Positions 16,993 through 24,475 of a DNA stretch of 64,000 nt are shown piece by piece. The stretch's first letter is position 1. Each line of letters begins with the position of its first letter. The notes beneath the pieces were generated by a model. The model searched no databases and had not been told where the DNA came from. It saw only the letters and a program-made list of their open reading frames with translations. The position numbers and the translations under genes were made by a program. The stretch covers positions 1 through 64,000 of the forward strand of contig NZ_KB907122.1 of assembly GCF_000381825.1 (NCBI RefSeq), read 5' to 3'. Origin of the DNA: Thioalkalivibrio sp. ALJT (GTDB lineage Bacteria; Pseudomonadota; Gammaproteobacteria; Ectothiorhodospirales; Ectothiorhodospiraceae).

Positions 16993-17307
16993 ATGAACCA
17001 TCGCTTGTATATTGCCGTGCTGATTCTGACCGTGCTGCCGTTCGCCAGCAGCGGCTGTGCGACCACCTCCCAGGCGAACACGCCCGCAGCGCTGGCTTCC
17101 GAGGATGCGCTCTCCCAGATCCTGTTCGACTACGAAGCCGACGCCTTCACGGCCTACAACATGCGCCGCAACGGCACCGTTGAGATCACCTTTGCACGCG
17201 ACGTCCCCGACGGCCTGTACAGCGAAATGGTGGATGAACTGCGCGCCCACCCGGACATCCGCAACGTACGCCCGGCGCGCACCGGACCCGCCTGCGGCCT
17301 GTTCTGA
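16993..17307 (+). CDS. putative lipoprotein, unknown
   Basis: The 104-residue product begins with a signal peptide whose likely lipobox is ASSGC (cysteine at about 22). The mature part has no family I recognise; it contains ILFDYEADAFTAYNMRRNG and VPDGLYSEMVDELRAHPDI, a mixed alpha/beta pattern. GGGAGG lies seven bases before the ATG. It is convergent with the DUF1820 gene; a perfect 7-bp palindrome, ACGGCCG and CGGCCGT, lies between them near 17318-17334. Confidence 0.75.
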   Translation: MNHRLYIAVLILTVLPFASSGCATTSQANTPAALASEDALSQILFDYEADAFTAYNMRRNGTVEITFARDVPDGLYSEMVDELRAHPDIRNVRPARTGPACGLF

Positions 17308-17363
17308 ACACACACCACGGCCGCCGCGGCCGTTCCGGCGTCACCGGATACCCGCGGACCGGA

Positions 17364-17711
17364 TCAATCGCCGGATGGCCGGGTCGGACCGCGCCCGGGC
17401 AACCCGGGAAAGGTGTGCACGTTACCGGAGTCCCCGCCACCATCATGGATGCGCGGGGTTCCCACGGCGGCCACCTCGTCGATGCGGATCAGTGCATGCA
17501 TCGGCACGTGGAACCGCGCCACCCCTTCGAATTCATTACGCAGACGTTCTTCGGACGGGTCCACCACCACCTGTGAGCGCTCGCCAAACAACAGCCCTTC
17601 GACCGTCACAAAACCATACAGGTCGTCCTGGTAGACCTCGCGGGCGTAGATCTCGTAGACCTTCCCGTGATTGAGAAAATGGATGCGATAACGGGTATGG
17701 GACGTGTTCAT
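17364..17711 (-). CDS. DUF1820 family protein
   Basis: The 115-residue product fits DUF1820 throughout: YRIHFLNHGKVYEIYAREVYQ, LYGFVTVEGLLFGERSQVVVDP, EERLRNEFEGV and FHVPMHALIRIDEV. It is cytoplasmic and of unknown function, common in gammaproteobacteria. The start at 17711 places the family block at residue 8; ATGs 9 and 12 bases upstream are alternatives, because the GGAGGG site overlaps them. It is divergent from the diiron protein gene. Confidence 0.9.
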   Translation of the reverse strand: MNTSHTRYRIHFLNHGKVYEIYAREVYQDDLYGFVTVEGLLFGERSQVVVDPSEERLRNEFEGVARFHVPMHALIRIDEVAAVGTPRIHDGGGDSGNVHTFPGLPGRGPTRPSGD

Positions 17712-17822
17712 GCCCTCCATCATGGGGCAGCAACCGCAGATTGCAACGGGTTGGCGTTGGTCCCGGGCGCCAGAGTCGGTATGATTCCGGCCGTTATCCG
17801 CCATCGGTCCGGCACGCCAACG

Positions 17823-18683
17823 ATGAATGCTTCCCAGGAGCTGCTCGATCATCTGAGCCGCAACAGCTCGCCGTACCAGGATCCGCTGACGCGGATTCGC
17901 TGGGACGCGCTGTCGTGGGAAGACTTCTGGATTCCGGAAGAAGCGATCTCGCTGTTCGGCACCCCGGAGTACACGGCGCTGAGCCCCGAGCAGAAACGTC
18001 GCCTCTCACAGTACGAATTCCTGTATTTCATCAGTGGCGCACTGTGGCTGGAAGGCCTGTTCATGGAGCGCATCGCGCGGATTTCCATGCATTCGACGGG
18101 CCGGCTGGACCGCCTGAACTACCGCCTGCACGAGCTGCGCGAAGAAGCCGGCCACAGCCTCATGTTCATCGAGTTCATGCGCCGCAGCGGGCTGCCGCTG
18201 CCGGAACAGCGGTTCCCCAAACCGAAAATGGCCACGCTGGTGGGGCGCTTCTCGCCCTTCGAATCCTCGATCTTCTGGATTGCCGTCATGATCGGCGAGG
18301 AGGTCCCGGATCGAATGAACCGCCTGATCCATCAACGCCGCGCCGAAATCAGCCCGACCGTGCACGACATCGTCACCACGCACATGATCGACGAGGCGCG
18401 TCACATGGCACATGCCCGCGACACGCTGGAAGGCTGCCTGGACAACCTGCCGACCTGGCAAAAACTGACCTATCGCCCCCTGATGCGGCGCGTGTTCCGG
18501 CAGTTCGTACGCGCCTTCTACTATCCGACCGCGGATATCTATCAGCTTGCCGGGCTGCCGGTGGGTCCGGACTACCAGCGCCTGGCACGGAACAATCCGC
18601 GCCGTGCGGCATTCGTGGACACCTGCGTCGACCCTGCGCTGAAGATCCTCCGCGACCAGGGTCTGGTGCTGAACTGGCGCTGA
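17823..18683 (+). CDS. AurF-like diiron oxygenase
   Basis: The 286-residue, largely helical protein carries the ligand pattern of a ferritin-like diiron enzyme of the AurF type: a Glu in WLEGLFMERI, LREEAGHSLMF (ExxxH), GEEVPDRM and HMIDEARHMAHAR (DExxH). AurF-family enzymes oxygenate amines or related substrates with molecular oxygen; others act on lipids. No partner reductase or biosynthetic cluster is adjacent, so the substrate is unknown. The start at 17823 is the first ATG giving the helical fold. No signal peptide is seen. Confidence 0.75.
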   Translation: MNASQELLDHLSRNSSPYQDPLTRIRWDALSWEDFWIPEEAISLFGTPEYTALSPEQKRRLSQYEFLYFISGALWLEGLFMERIARISMHSTGRLDRLNYRLHELREEAGHSLMFIEFMRRSGLPLPEQRFPKPKMATLVGRFSPFESSIFWIAVMIGEEVPDRMNRLIHQRRAEISPTVHDIVTTHMIDEARHMAHARDTLEGCLDNLPTWQKLTYRPLMRRVFRQFVRAFYYPTADIYQLAGLPVGPDYQRLARNNPRRAAFVDTCVDPALKILRDQGLVLNWR

Positions 18684-18725
18684 TGCGCAGGGCGGTCGGG
18701 CCGGCCTTTTGAGTATGATCGGGCC

Positions 18726-20219
18726 ATGACCCCGTCGCCCCGCCTTCGCCCCCCCAGTTCCACCTGGCGCCAGATCGAACTGGGCGTGTTCATCGTCCTG
18801 CTGGTGATGATCGGACTACGGGTCTGGTTCCAGCCCCCCTCCGCTCTGCAGCAACTCGACTTCCGCGAGGAACTGCGAGTGGTGCTGGTCGAGACCCCGC
18901 TGGGACGTTCCGAGATGACCACGACCAACGACTACCACCAGCTGGAGCAGGACCTGCTGCACGGCTTTGCCCGGGAACTGGGTACACGCATCCGGGTCAA
19001 GCGCGTGGAGACTGCCGCCGAGGCCCTCCGACGTCTGCGCAAACAACGCGTGGATCTCGCCGCTGGCCTGCTGGTGGATCCGGGCGATCCCGCGATCGAA
19101 CGGGGGCCGGAGATCCTGACCATCCAGCAGGTGCTTGTTTTCTCGCGCGACAACGAAACCAGCACCACGCTGCAAAGCCTTCACGACCTGCCCATGGGTA
19201 CCCGGCTCGGCCTGACCGCCCAGGCACCCCTGCCCGACCCCCTGCGTCAGGCACTGGCGGCCGCGCCGGACACCACCGAACCATCAGCAGCCCCGGACAC
19301 GCCGCCCCGAGTGGAACTGGTCCCTCTCGGAACCACCGAGTCGCTGCGCCAGGCACTGGCCTCCGGCGCGATCGACTACGCCCTGATGAATTCGCTGGAG
19401 TTCGGGCGTCTGCGCCGCCTGCACCCGGAGTTGCGCACCGCCCACGAGTTCGAACACAAGGCCACTGTGTCATGGTTGTTCCCCGCCGGCTTCGACCACA
19501 GCCTGATCGATGCCGCGAGCGACTATCTCGAGCGCCTGCGCGCCAACCGTGATCTGGAACTGAAGATCGACCGTTACCTGGGGCACCTGGAAACCCACAA
19601 CCTGGTGGACACCCTGACCTTTAACGCCCGCGTGGAAGAGCGTCTGGACCGTTTCCGCGCCCTGTTCGAACGCATCGGCGCGCAGTACGGTCTGGACTGG
19701 CGGTTCATCGCTGCGGTGGCCTATCAGGAATCACACTGGGACCCGGACGCCGTCTCGCCGACCGGGGTACGCGGCTTGATGATGCTGACCCGGAACACGG
19801 CGGCCGGTCTCGGCGTCGAGGACCGCACCGATCCCGAGGCCAGTGTGGACGGTGGCACGCGTTATCTGCTGGAACTGCACGAACGCCTGCCCGAACGCAT
19901 CCCGGAACCGGATCGCACCTGGATGACCCTTGCCGCCTACAACGTCGGCCTGGGCCACCTGTACGATGCCAGACGGCTGGCCGCGGCCAACGGCGACGAC
20001 CCCGACCGCTGGCTCGACATGATGCAGTGGCTCCCGCGTCTGGCCGAACCGGAGTGGCACGAGCAGACCCGCTTTGGCTATGCCCGCGGCTGGGAGCCGG
20101 TGATCTACGTCCGCAACATTCGCAGCTATTACGACAAGCTGATCCAGCGCTTCCCCCCCAGCCACGACCATCCGCCAACGCCCATCCATACCTATCACCG
20201 CGTCCCCCTGGCGCTGTGA
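18726..20219 (+). CDS. mltF: membrane-bound lytic murein transglycosylase F
   Basis: This 497-residue protein has an N-terminal signal anchor (about 18-35). An ABC substrate-binding-like domain follows (about 50-300; LRVVLVETPLG, VDLAAGLLVDP, IDYALMNSLEF). The C-terminal part is an SLT lysozyme-like domain with catalytic Glu in AYQESHWDPDA, then GVRGLMMLTRNTA and AAYNVGLGHL. MltF cleaves the MurNAc-GlcNAc bond of peptidoglycan, making 1,6-anhydro ends, and its amino-terminal domain senses muropeptides to control activity. Length and order match the family. It lies 42 bp after the diiron gene. Confidence 0.94.
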   Translation: MTPSPRLRPPSSTWRQIELGVFIVLLVMIGLRVWFQPPSALQQLDFREELRVVLVETPLGRSEMTTTNDYHQLEQDLLHGFARELGTRIRVKRVETAAEALRRLRKQRVDLAAGLLVDPGDPAIERGPEILTIQQVLVFSRDNETSTTLQSLHDLPMGTRLGLTAQAPLPDPLRQALAAAPDTTEPSAAPDTPPRVELVPLGTTESLRQALASGAIDYALMNSLEFGRLRRLHPELRTAHEFEHKATVSWLFPAGFDHSLIDAASDYLERLRANRDLELKIDRYLGHLETHNLVDTLTFNARVEERLDRFRALFERIGAQYGLDWRFIAAVAYQESHWDPDAVSPTGVRGLMMLTRNTAAGLGVEDRTDPEASVDGGTRYLLELHERLPERIPEPDRTWMTLAAYNVGLGHLYDARRLAAANGDDPDRWLDMMQWLPRLAEPEWHEQTRFGYARGWEPVIYVRNIRSYYDKLIQRFPPSHDHPPTPIHTYHRVPLAL

Positions 20220-20296
20220 CGCGGAGGGATGCGGGCTCGCGACCACTGGCGAATCCCCTATAATCGCGACCGAATTGCAACCCCCGGAAAACGCCC

Positions 20297-21598
20297 ATGA
20301 CCGCCGCCTCCCGAGCCTCCCTGCGCGCCGCTATCGGTCCCGGACTCCTGATGGCAGGGGCCGCAGTGGGGGTCTCCCACCTGGTGCAGGCCACGCGCGG
20401 AGGGGCCGAATATGGCCTGCTGCTGATCCCGATCGTGCTGCTGGCCTGTCTGTTCAAGTACCCGTTCCTGGAGTTCGGGCCGCGCTATGCCGCGGCCACC
20501 GGGCACAACCTGCTCACCGGCTATCACCGCCTGGGCAACTGGGCCCTGGGCCTTTACATCGCAGTGACCCTGGGCACCCTGTTTATCATTCAGGCCGTGG
20601 TCACCCTGACCACGGCAGGGCTGCTGGGGCTGGTGTTCGGACTCGACCTGTCCATGGTCGTGCTCTCGGCCGCCATTCTCGCAGTCTGTATCGCATTCCT
20701 GATGATCGAGGCCTACCGGGGCCTCGATCTGGGAATGAAGATCATCATGGTCGCCCTCAGTGTCTCCACCGTGCTGGCGGTTGCCCTCGCCTTCCAGGAG
20801 GCACCGGACTGGCACTCGCTCTCGGGTGCTGCGGAATGGTCGAACCTCTGGACCCTCGCCGGACTCGCCTTCGTCCTGGCCCTCCTCGGCTGGATGCCCA
20901 TCCCGCTGGACGTCGCCGCGTGGCATTCCATCTGGACCCAGGAACGCGCACGCCTGACCGGGCACCATCCCAGTGTGCGTGAGGCCGTGTTCGACTTCCG
21001 GCTGGGCTATCTGGGGGCCACCATCCTGGCGCTGTTCTTCCTGCTGCTGGGCGCACTGCTGATGTACGGGAGCGGAGTGGGTTTTGCCCCGGGCGCCGCC
21101 GCTTTTTCCGCACAACTGGTGGATCTCTATGCCCAGAGCCTGGGCGAGTGGAGCCGTTCGCTGATTGCCATTGCCGCGCTCACGGCCATGTTCTCGACCA
21201 CCCTGGCCGTCACCGACGCCTACCCGCGCGTCATCGTTGCGACCATCCGTACCCTGCGCGAAAACCACCACCGCGCCCGCGATATGGAACCCGACCCGGA
21301 AAGCGAACGCGGTCTGGAATGGTGGGGCTACCGGATCGCCCTGGTCGTGGTCACGCTGGGCGCGCTGCTGCTGATCTGGCTGGCCGGGGAGAACTTCACC
21401 CGTTTCGTCGACATCGCCACCACCCTTTCCTTCCTCTCGGCCCCGATCCTTGCCTGGATCACCTTCCGCGTGGTGACCAGCTCGCAGATGCCGGTCGCCG
21501 CCCGCCCCGGTCGTGCCCTGCGAGGGCTGGCCTGGGCGGGGGTGGTGTTCCTGTCGAGTTTCTCCCTGATCTGGCTGGTCTGGCGCTTCGTCCTCTGA
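20297..21598 (+). CDS. Nramp-like divalent metal transporter lacking the DPGN motif
   Basis: This 433-residue inner-membrane protein has about eleven helices in the Nramp order (GPGLLMAGAAVGVSHLVQATRGGAEYG first, then YPFLEFGPRYAAATGHNLLTGY). At the position where Nramp proteins have DPGN in helix 1, this one reads GVSH. In helix 6, where MPHN is usual, it reads WMPIPLDVAAWHS. Canonical manganese/iron ligands are therefore missing. It may carry a different ion or substrate or be a regulatory relative. Start at 20297 follows a short purine-rich stretch. The 3' end is convergent with the dehydrogenase gene, 4 bp apart. Confidence 0.8.
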   Translation: MTAASRASLRAAIGPGLLMAGAAVGVSHLVQATRGGAEYGLLLIPIVLLACLFKYPFLEFGPRYAAATGHNLLTGYHRLGNWALGLYIAVTLGTLFIIQAVVTLTTAGLLGLVFGLDLSMVVLSAAILAVCIAFLMIEAYRGLDLGMKIIMVALSVSTVLAVALAFQEAPDWHSLSGAAEWSNLWTLAGLAFVLALLGWMPIPLDVAAWHSIWTQERARLTGHHPSVREAVFDFRLGYLGATILALFFLLLGALLMYGSGVGFAPGAAAFSAQLVDLYAQSLGEWSRSLIAIAALTAMFSTTLAVTDAYPRVIVATIRTLRENHHRARDMEPDPESERGLEWWGYRIALVVVTLGALLLIWLAGENFTRFVDIATTLSFLSAPILAWITFRVVTSSQMPVAARPGRALRGLAWAGVVFLSSFSLIWLVWRFVL

Positions 21599-21602
21599 GG
21601 GG

Positions 21603-22517
21603 TCACGGCTCGTCGCCGCGATCACGCGCCCGCACACAAAAACGGGCAAGGATGGACACATCGTGCCGCGCCTGCCCCGCCTCCAGGGCGGCATCCACCG
21701 CCGCACGAACCGGTTCGATTCCCTCCGTCACCAGTCCCAGGTCACGCCCGAGCCCCGCGACGATGCCGAGATCCTTGCGATAGAGCTCGACCTGAAAGCC
21801 GGGTTCGAAGTCGCCGTCCAGCAGGCGCTGCCCGTGAACCTCCAGGATGCGGGAACCGGCAAAGCCACCCAGCAGGGCCGCGCGCACCCGCGCCGGGTCC
21901 ACACCCGACTGCTCGGCCAGGGCAAAGGCCTCGCCTACCGCCACCAGGGTCTCGCCGACCACCAGCTGGTTGCAGGCCTTGGCAATCTGTCCGGCCCCGC
22001 TGGCCCCGACATGCGTCAGCGTCGAACCGACGACATCGAAGATCGGCCGCAAACGGTTCACGACCTCCTCCGGGCCACCGACCATCAGGCTGAGCGTGCC
22101 GCTGCGGGCACCCGGCTCACCACCGGAAACCGGCGCATCCACGAAGGTCACATCATGCCTGGCCGCGGCCTGCGCAAGCGCACGGGTCCGCATCGGGTCG
22201 ATGGTGCTGTGATCCACGACCATCAAGCCGGACGGCGCATGGGCAAGAATGCCGTCGTCGCCCAGCATCAGCGCTTCCACGTCCGGGGTATCGGAGACAT
22301 TCAGCACCAGCACGCGTACTTGACGCACCAGCTCCGCCACGCTCGCGCAAACCCCGGCGCCGTCCGCCGCAAGGGCACGGGCCACGTCCGGGTTGCGGGC
22401 CCAGACCCGCAAGTCGGCCCCGGCCGCGAGGAGATTGCGGTTCATCGGCGCCCCCATGATGCCGAGGCCGATGGCGCCGATCGGCTGCAGTTCGGGGGGA
22501 ATCATCGCTGTGGACAT
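21603..22517 (-). CDS. NAD(P)-dependent beta-hydroxyacid dehydrogenase (GlxR/HIBADH family)
   Basis: The 304-residue protein has the Rossmann motif GLGIMGAPM near residue 14, the substrate segment DAPVSGGEPGARSGTL and the catalytic Lys in GQIAKACNQ. These define the 3-hydroxyisobutyrate/tartronate semialdehyde reductase family, which oxidises or reduces short beta-hydroxyacids. The exact substrate is not decided by sequence; no glyoxylate carboligase or valine pathway genes adjoin it. AGGAG six bases upstream fixes the ATG at 22517. Confidence 0.92.
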   Translation of the reverse strand: MSTAMIPPELQPIGAIGLGIMGAPMNRNLLAAGADLRVWARNPDVARALAADGAGVCASVAELVRQVRVLVLNVSDTPDVEALMLGDDGILAHAPSGLMVVDHSTIDPMRTRALAQAAARHDVTFVDAPVSGGEPGARSGTLSLMVGGPEEVVNRLRPIFDVVGSTLTHVGASGAGQIAKACNQLVVGETLVAVGEAFALAEQSGVDPARVRAALLGGFAGSRILEVHGQRLLDGDFEPGFQVELYRKDLGIVAGLGRDLGLVTEGIEPVRAAVDAALEAGQARHDVSILARFCVRARDRGDEP

Positions 22518-22725
22518 CGGGTACTCCTGTAGCGCGAGTGGTTCGCCGGGCGGGTCGCCAGGTCCCTCCTGACCATCCCCGGCTGCACGGCACATGGTCC
22601 GGGAAAACACGTCTCAATGTACACGGTCGCGTCCTCGGCGCAGCGGCGGCAAACAATGCCACACCATTGGGACCGCGGGAGCGAACCGGTATGGTAGGCG
22701 CAGCCTTCCCGAACCGAGCGCTACT

Positions 22726-23631
22726 GTGTCCGCGATCCGCATCCAGCAACTGCGCAAGACCTACGACGGCGTCCACGTTGTCGATGGCGTGGATCTCGAG
22801 ATTGCCCCCGGCGAGTTCTTCGGGCTGCTGGGCCCGAACGGTGCGGGCAAGACAACCACCCTGCGCATGCTGCTGGGGATGACCCCGATCGACGGGGGGC
22901 AGGTCAAGGTACTGGGCCTGCCGATGCCGGAGGGCGAGCGCGAGGTGCGCAAGCGCCTGGGCATCGTGCCGCAGTTCGACACCCTGGACCCGGACTTCAC
23001 CGTGATCGAGAACATGCGGACCTATGCCGCCTATTTCGGTCTCTCCGGCGCAACGGTCCAGGCGCGCATCGATCACCTGCTGGAGCAGGTCAATCTGAAC
23101 GACAAGCGCGACGCGCGCATCAATGCCCTGTCCGGCGGCATGAAGCGCCGGCTGACCCTCGCGCGCGCCCTGATCAACGCGCCCGAGGTCGTGGTGCTGG
23201 ACGAACCCACCACCGGGCTGGACCCGCAGGCGCGCCACCACCTCTGGCGCCAGCTCCGCCAGCTGCGCGCCTCCGGGGTCACCCTGGTGCTGACCACGCA
23301 CTACATGGAAGAGGCCCAGGAGCTGTGCGATCGCATCGCGATCATCGACCACGGCCGCATCATCGCCTGTGACCGACCCAGCCGCCTGATCGCCGAGCAC
23401 ATCGAACCCTGGGTGGTCACAGTCGGCGGGCCCGATGCCGGCACCGCGATCGAGCAGGAGATCGGCCCCCGGGATCGTGCCCACCAGGTGGCGGATACCT
23501 GGCTGGTGTACACGGCCGAACCGGACCGGCTGCGCGAACGCCTGCGCGCCCGCGGGCTGGAACCCACGCTGCGCGGGGCGGACCTGGAAGACGTGTTCCT
23601 GAAACTCACCGGCCACGAGTTGCGTGACTGA
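22726..23631 (+). CDS. ABC-2 type exporter ATP-binding protein (NodI-like)
   Basis: The 301-residue ATPase has Walker A GPNGAGKTT, a Q-loop in IVPQFDTLDPD, signature ALSGGMKRRL, Walker B VVVLDEPTTGLDP and the switch His in LTTHYMEEA. The wording around these motifs is that of the NodI/daunorubicin-resistance subgroup. It energises the permease encoded immediately downstream. The start is a GTG at 22726, since earlier in-frame codons give no family similarity. The substrate is unknown; NodIJ relatives export lipooligosaccharides or other amphiphiles. Confidence 0.92.
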   Translation: MSAIRIQQLRKTYDGVHVVDGVDLEIAPGEFFGLLGPNGAGKTTTLRMLLGMTPIDGGQVKVLGLPMPEGEREVRKRLGIVPQFDTLDPDFTVIENMRTYAAYFGLSGATVQARIDHLLEQVNLNDKRDARINALSGGMKRRLTLARALINAPEVVVLDEPTTGLDPQARHHLWRQLRQLRASGVTLVLTTHYMEEAQELCDRIAIIDHGRIIACDRPSRLIAEHIEPWVVTVGGPDAGTAIEQEIGPRDRAHQVADTWLVYTAEPDRLRERLRARGLEPTLRGADLEDVFLKLTGHELRD

Positions 23632-24419
23632 TGCCCGACCCGACCTCCACCTGGCTCCCCCGCCCCAGCCTGCGCTTTGTCGCGGTCTGGCGCCGCAACC
23701 TGAGGGTCTGGCGCAAGCTGCTGGTGCCGTCCATGCTCGGCAACTTCGGCGAGCCCATCCTCTACCTGCTTGCCTTCGGCTATGGCTTCGGACGTCTGGT
23801 GGGCGATCTCGACGGCATGAGCTACATGGTGTTCATCGCCTCCGGGATCATCTGCTCCTCGGCCATGTTCACCGCCAGCTTCGAGGGCATGTATTCCGCC
23901 TACACGCGCATGGCGGAGCAGAACACCTGGCTGGGGATGCTGGCGACACCACTGACCCTGGACGACATCGTGTTCGCCGAGGCCACCTGGGCCGCCAGCA
24001 AGGGCCTGATCAGCGCCACCACCATCCTGCTCGTCGCCGCCGTCCTGGGGCTGGTCAGCGATGCGCGTGCCCTGCTCGCCCTGCCGGTGATCTTCCTCGC
24101 CGCGTTCACCTTTGGCGCGCTGGCGCTGGTGATCACCGCCCTGGCGCGCAGCTACGACTTCTTCCTGTATTACTTCACCCTGGCGGTCACGCCGATGCTC
24201 CTGCTCTCCGGGGTGTTCTTCCCGCTGCAGGAGCTGCCCGACTGGGTGCAGACCCTGGCGCTGGCCCTGCCGCTGGCCCACGTCGTCGAGATCGTACGCC
24301 CGCTGATGACCGGCAGCTGGCCGGCCAGCTTCTGGCCGCACCTGGCGGTGATCACCGGCTACGGCCTGGCCGGCCTCATCCTGGCGACCGCGCTGATCCG
24401 GCGCCGCCTGCTGCGCTGA
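23631..24419 (+). CDS. ABC-2 type exporter permease (NodJ-like)
   Basis: The 262-residue protein has six membrane helices and the NodJ-type text WRKLLVPSMLGNFGEPILYLLAFGYG near the start and LLLSGVFFPLQELPDW late, which marks ABC-2 permeases. Its ATG overlaps the stop codon of the ATPase gene by one base, so the two are translationally coupled and form one exporter. Substrate unknown. Confidence 0.92.
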   Translation: MPDPTSTWLPRPSLRFVAVWRRNLRVWRKLLVPSMLGNFGEPILYLLAFGYGFGRLVGDLDGMSYMVFIASGIICSSAMFTASFEGMYSAYTRMAEQNTWLGMLATPLTLDDIVFAEATWAASKGLISATTILLVAAVLGLVSDARALLALPVIFLAAFTFGALALVITALARSYDFFLYYFTLAVTPMLLLSGVFFPLQELPDWVQTLALALPLAHVVEIVRPLMTGSWPASFWPHLAVITGYGLAGLILATALIRRRLLR

Positions 24420-24475
24420 CCATCACGCCGGCTGTGGCAAGATAGCGGCCCGAAAACACCGATACGAGCCGCCAC

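Noticed and set aside
17318-17334. Palindrome ACGGCCG/CGGCCGT as terminator
   Set aside because: Only seven pairs and no T tract; such GC palindromes are common at this base composition.
20258-21706. 482-codon open frame opposite the Nramp-like gene
   Set aside because: Rich in Gly, Gln, His and Asp with no domain; the plus-strand frame has clear membrane helices.
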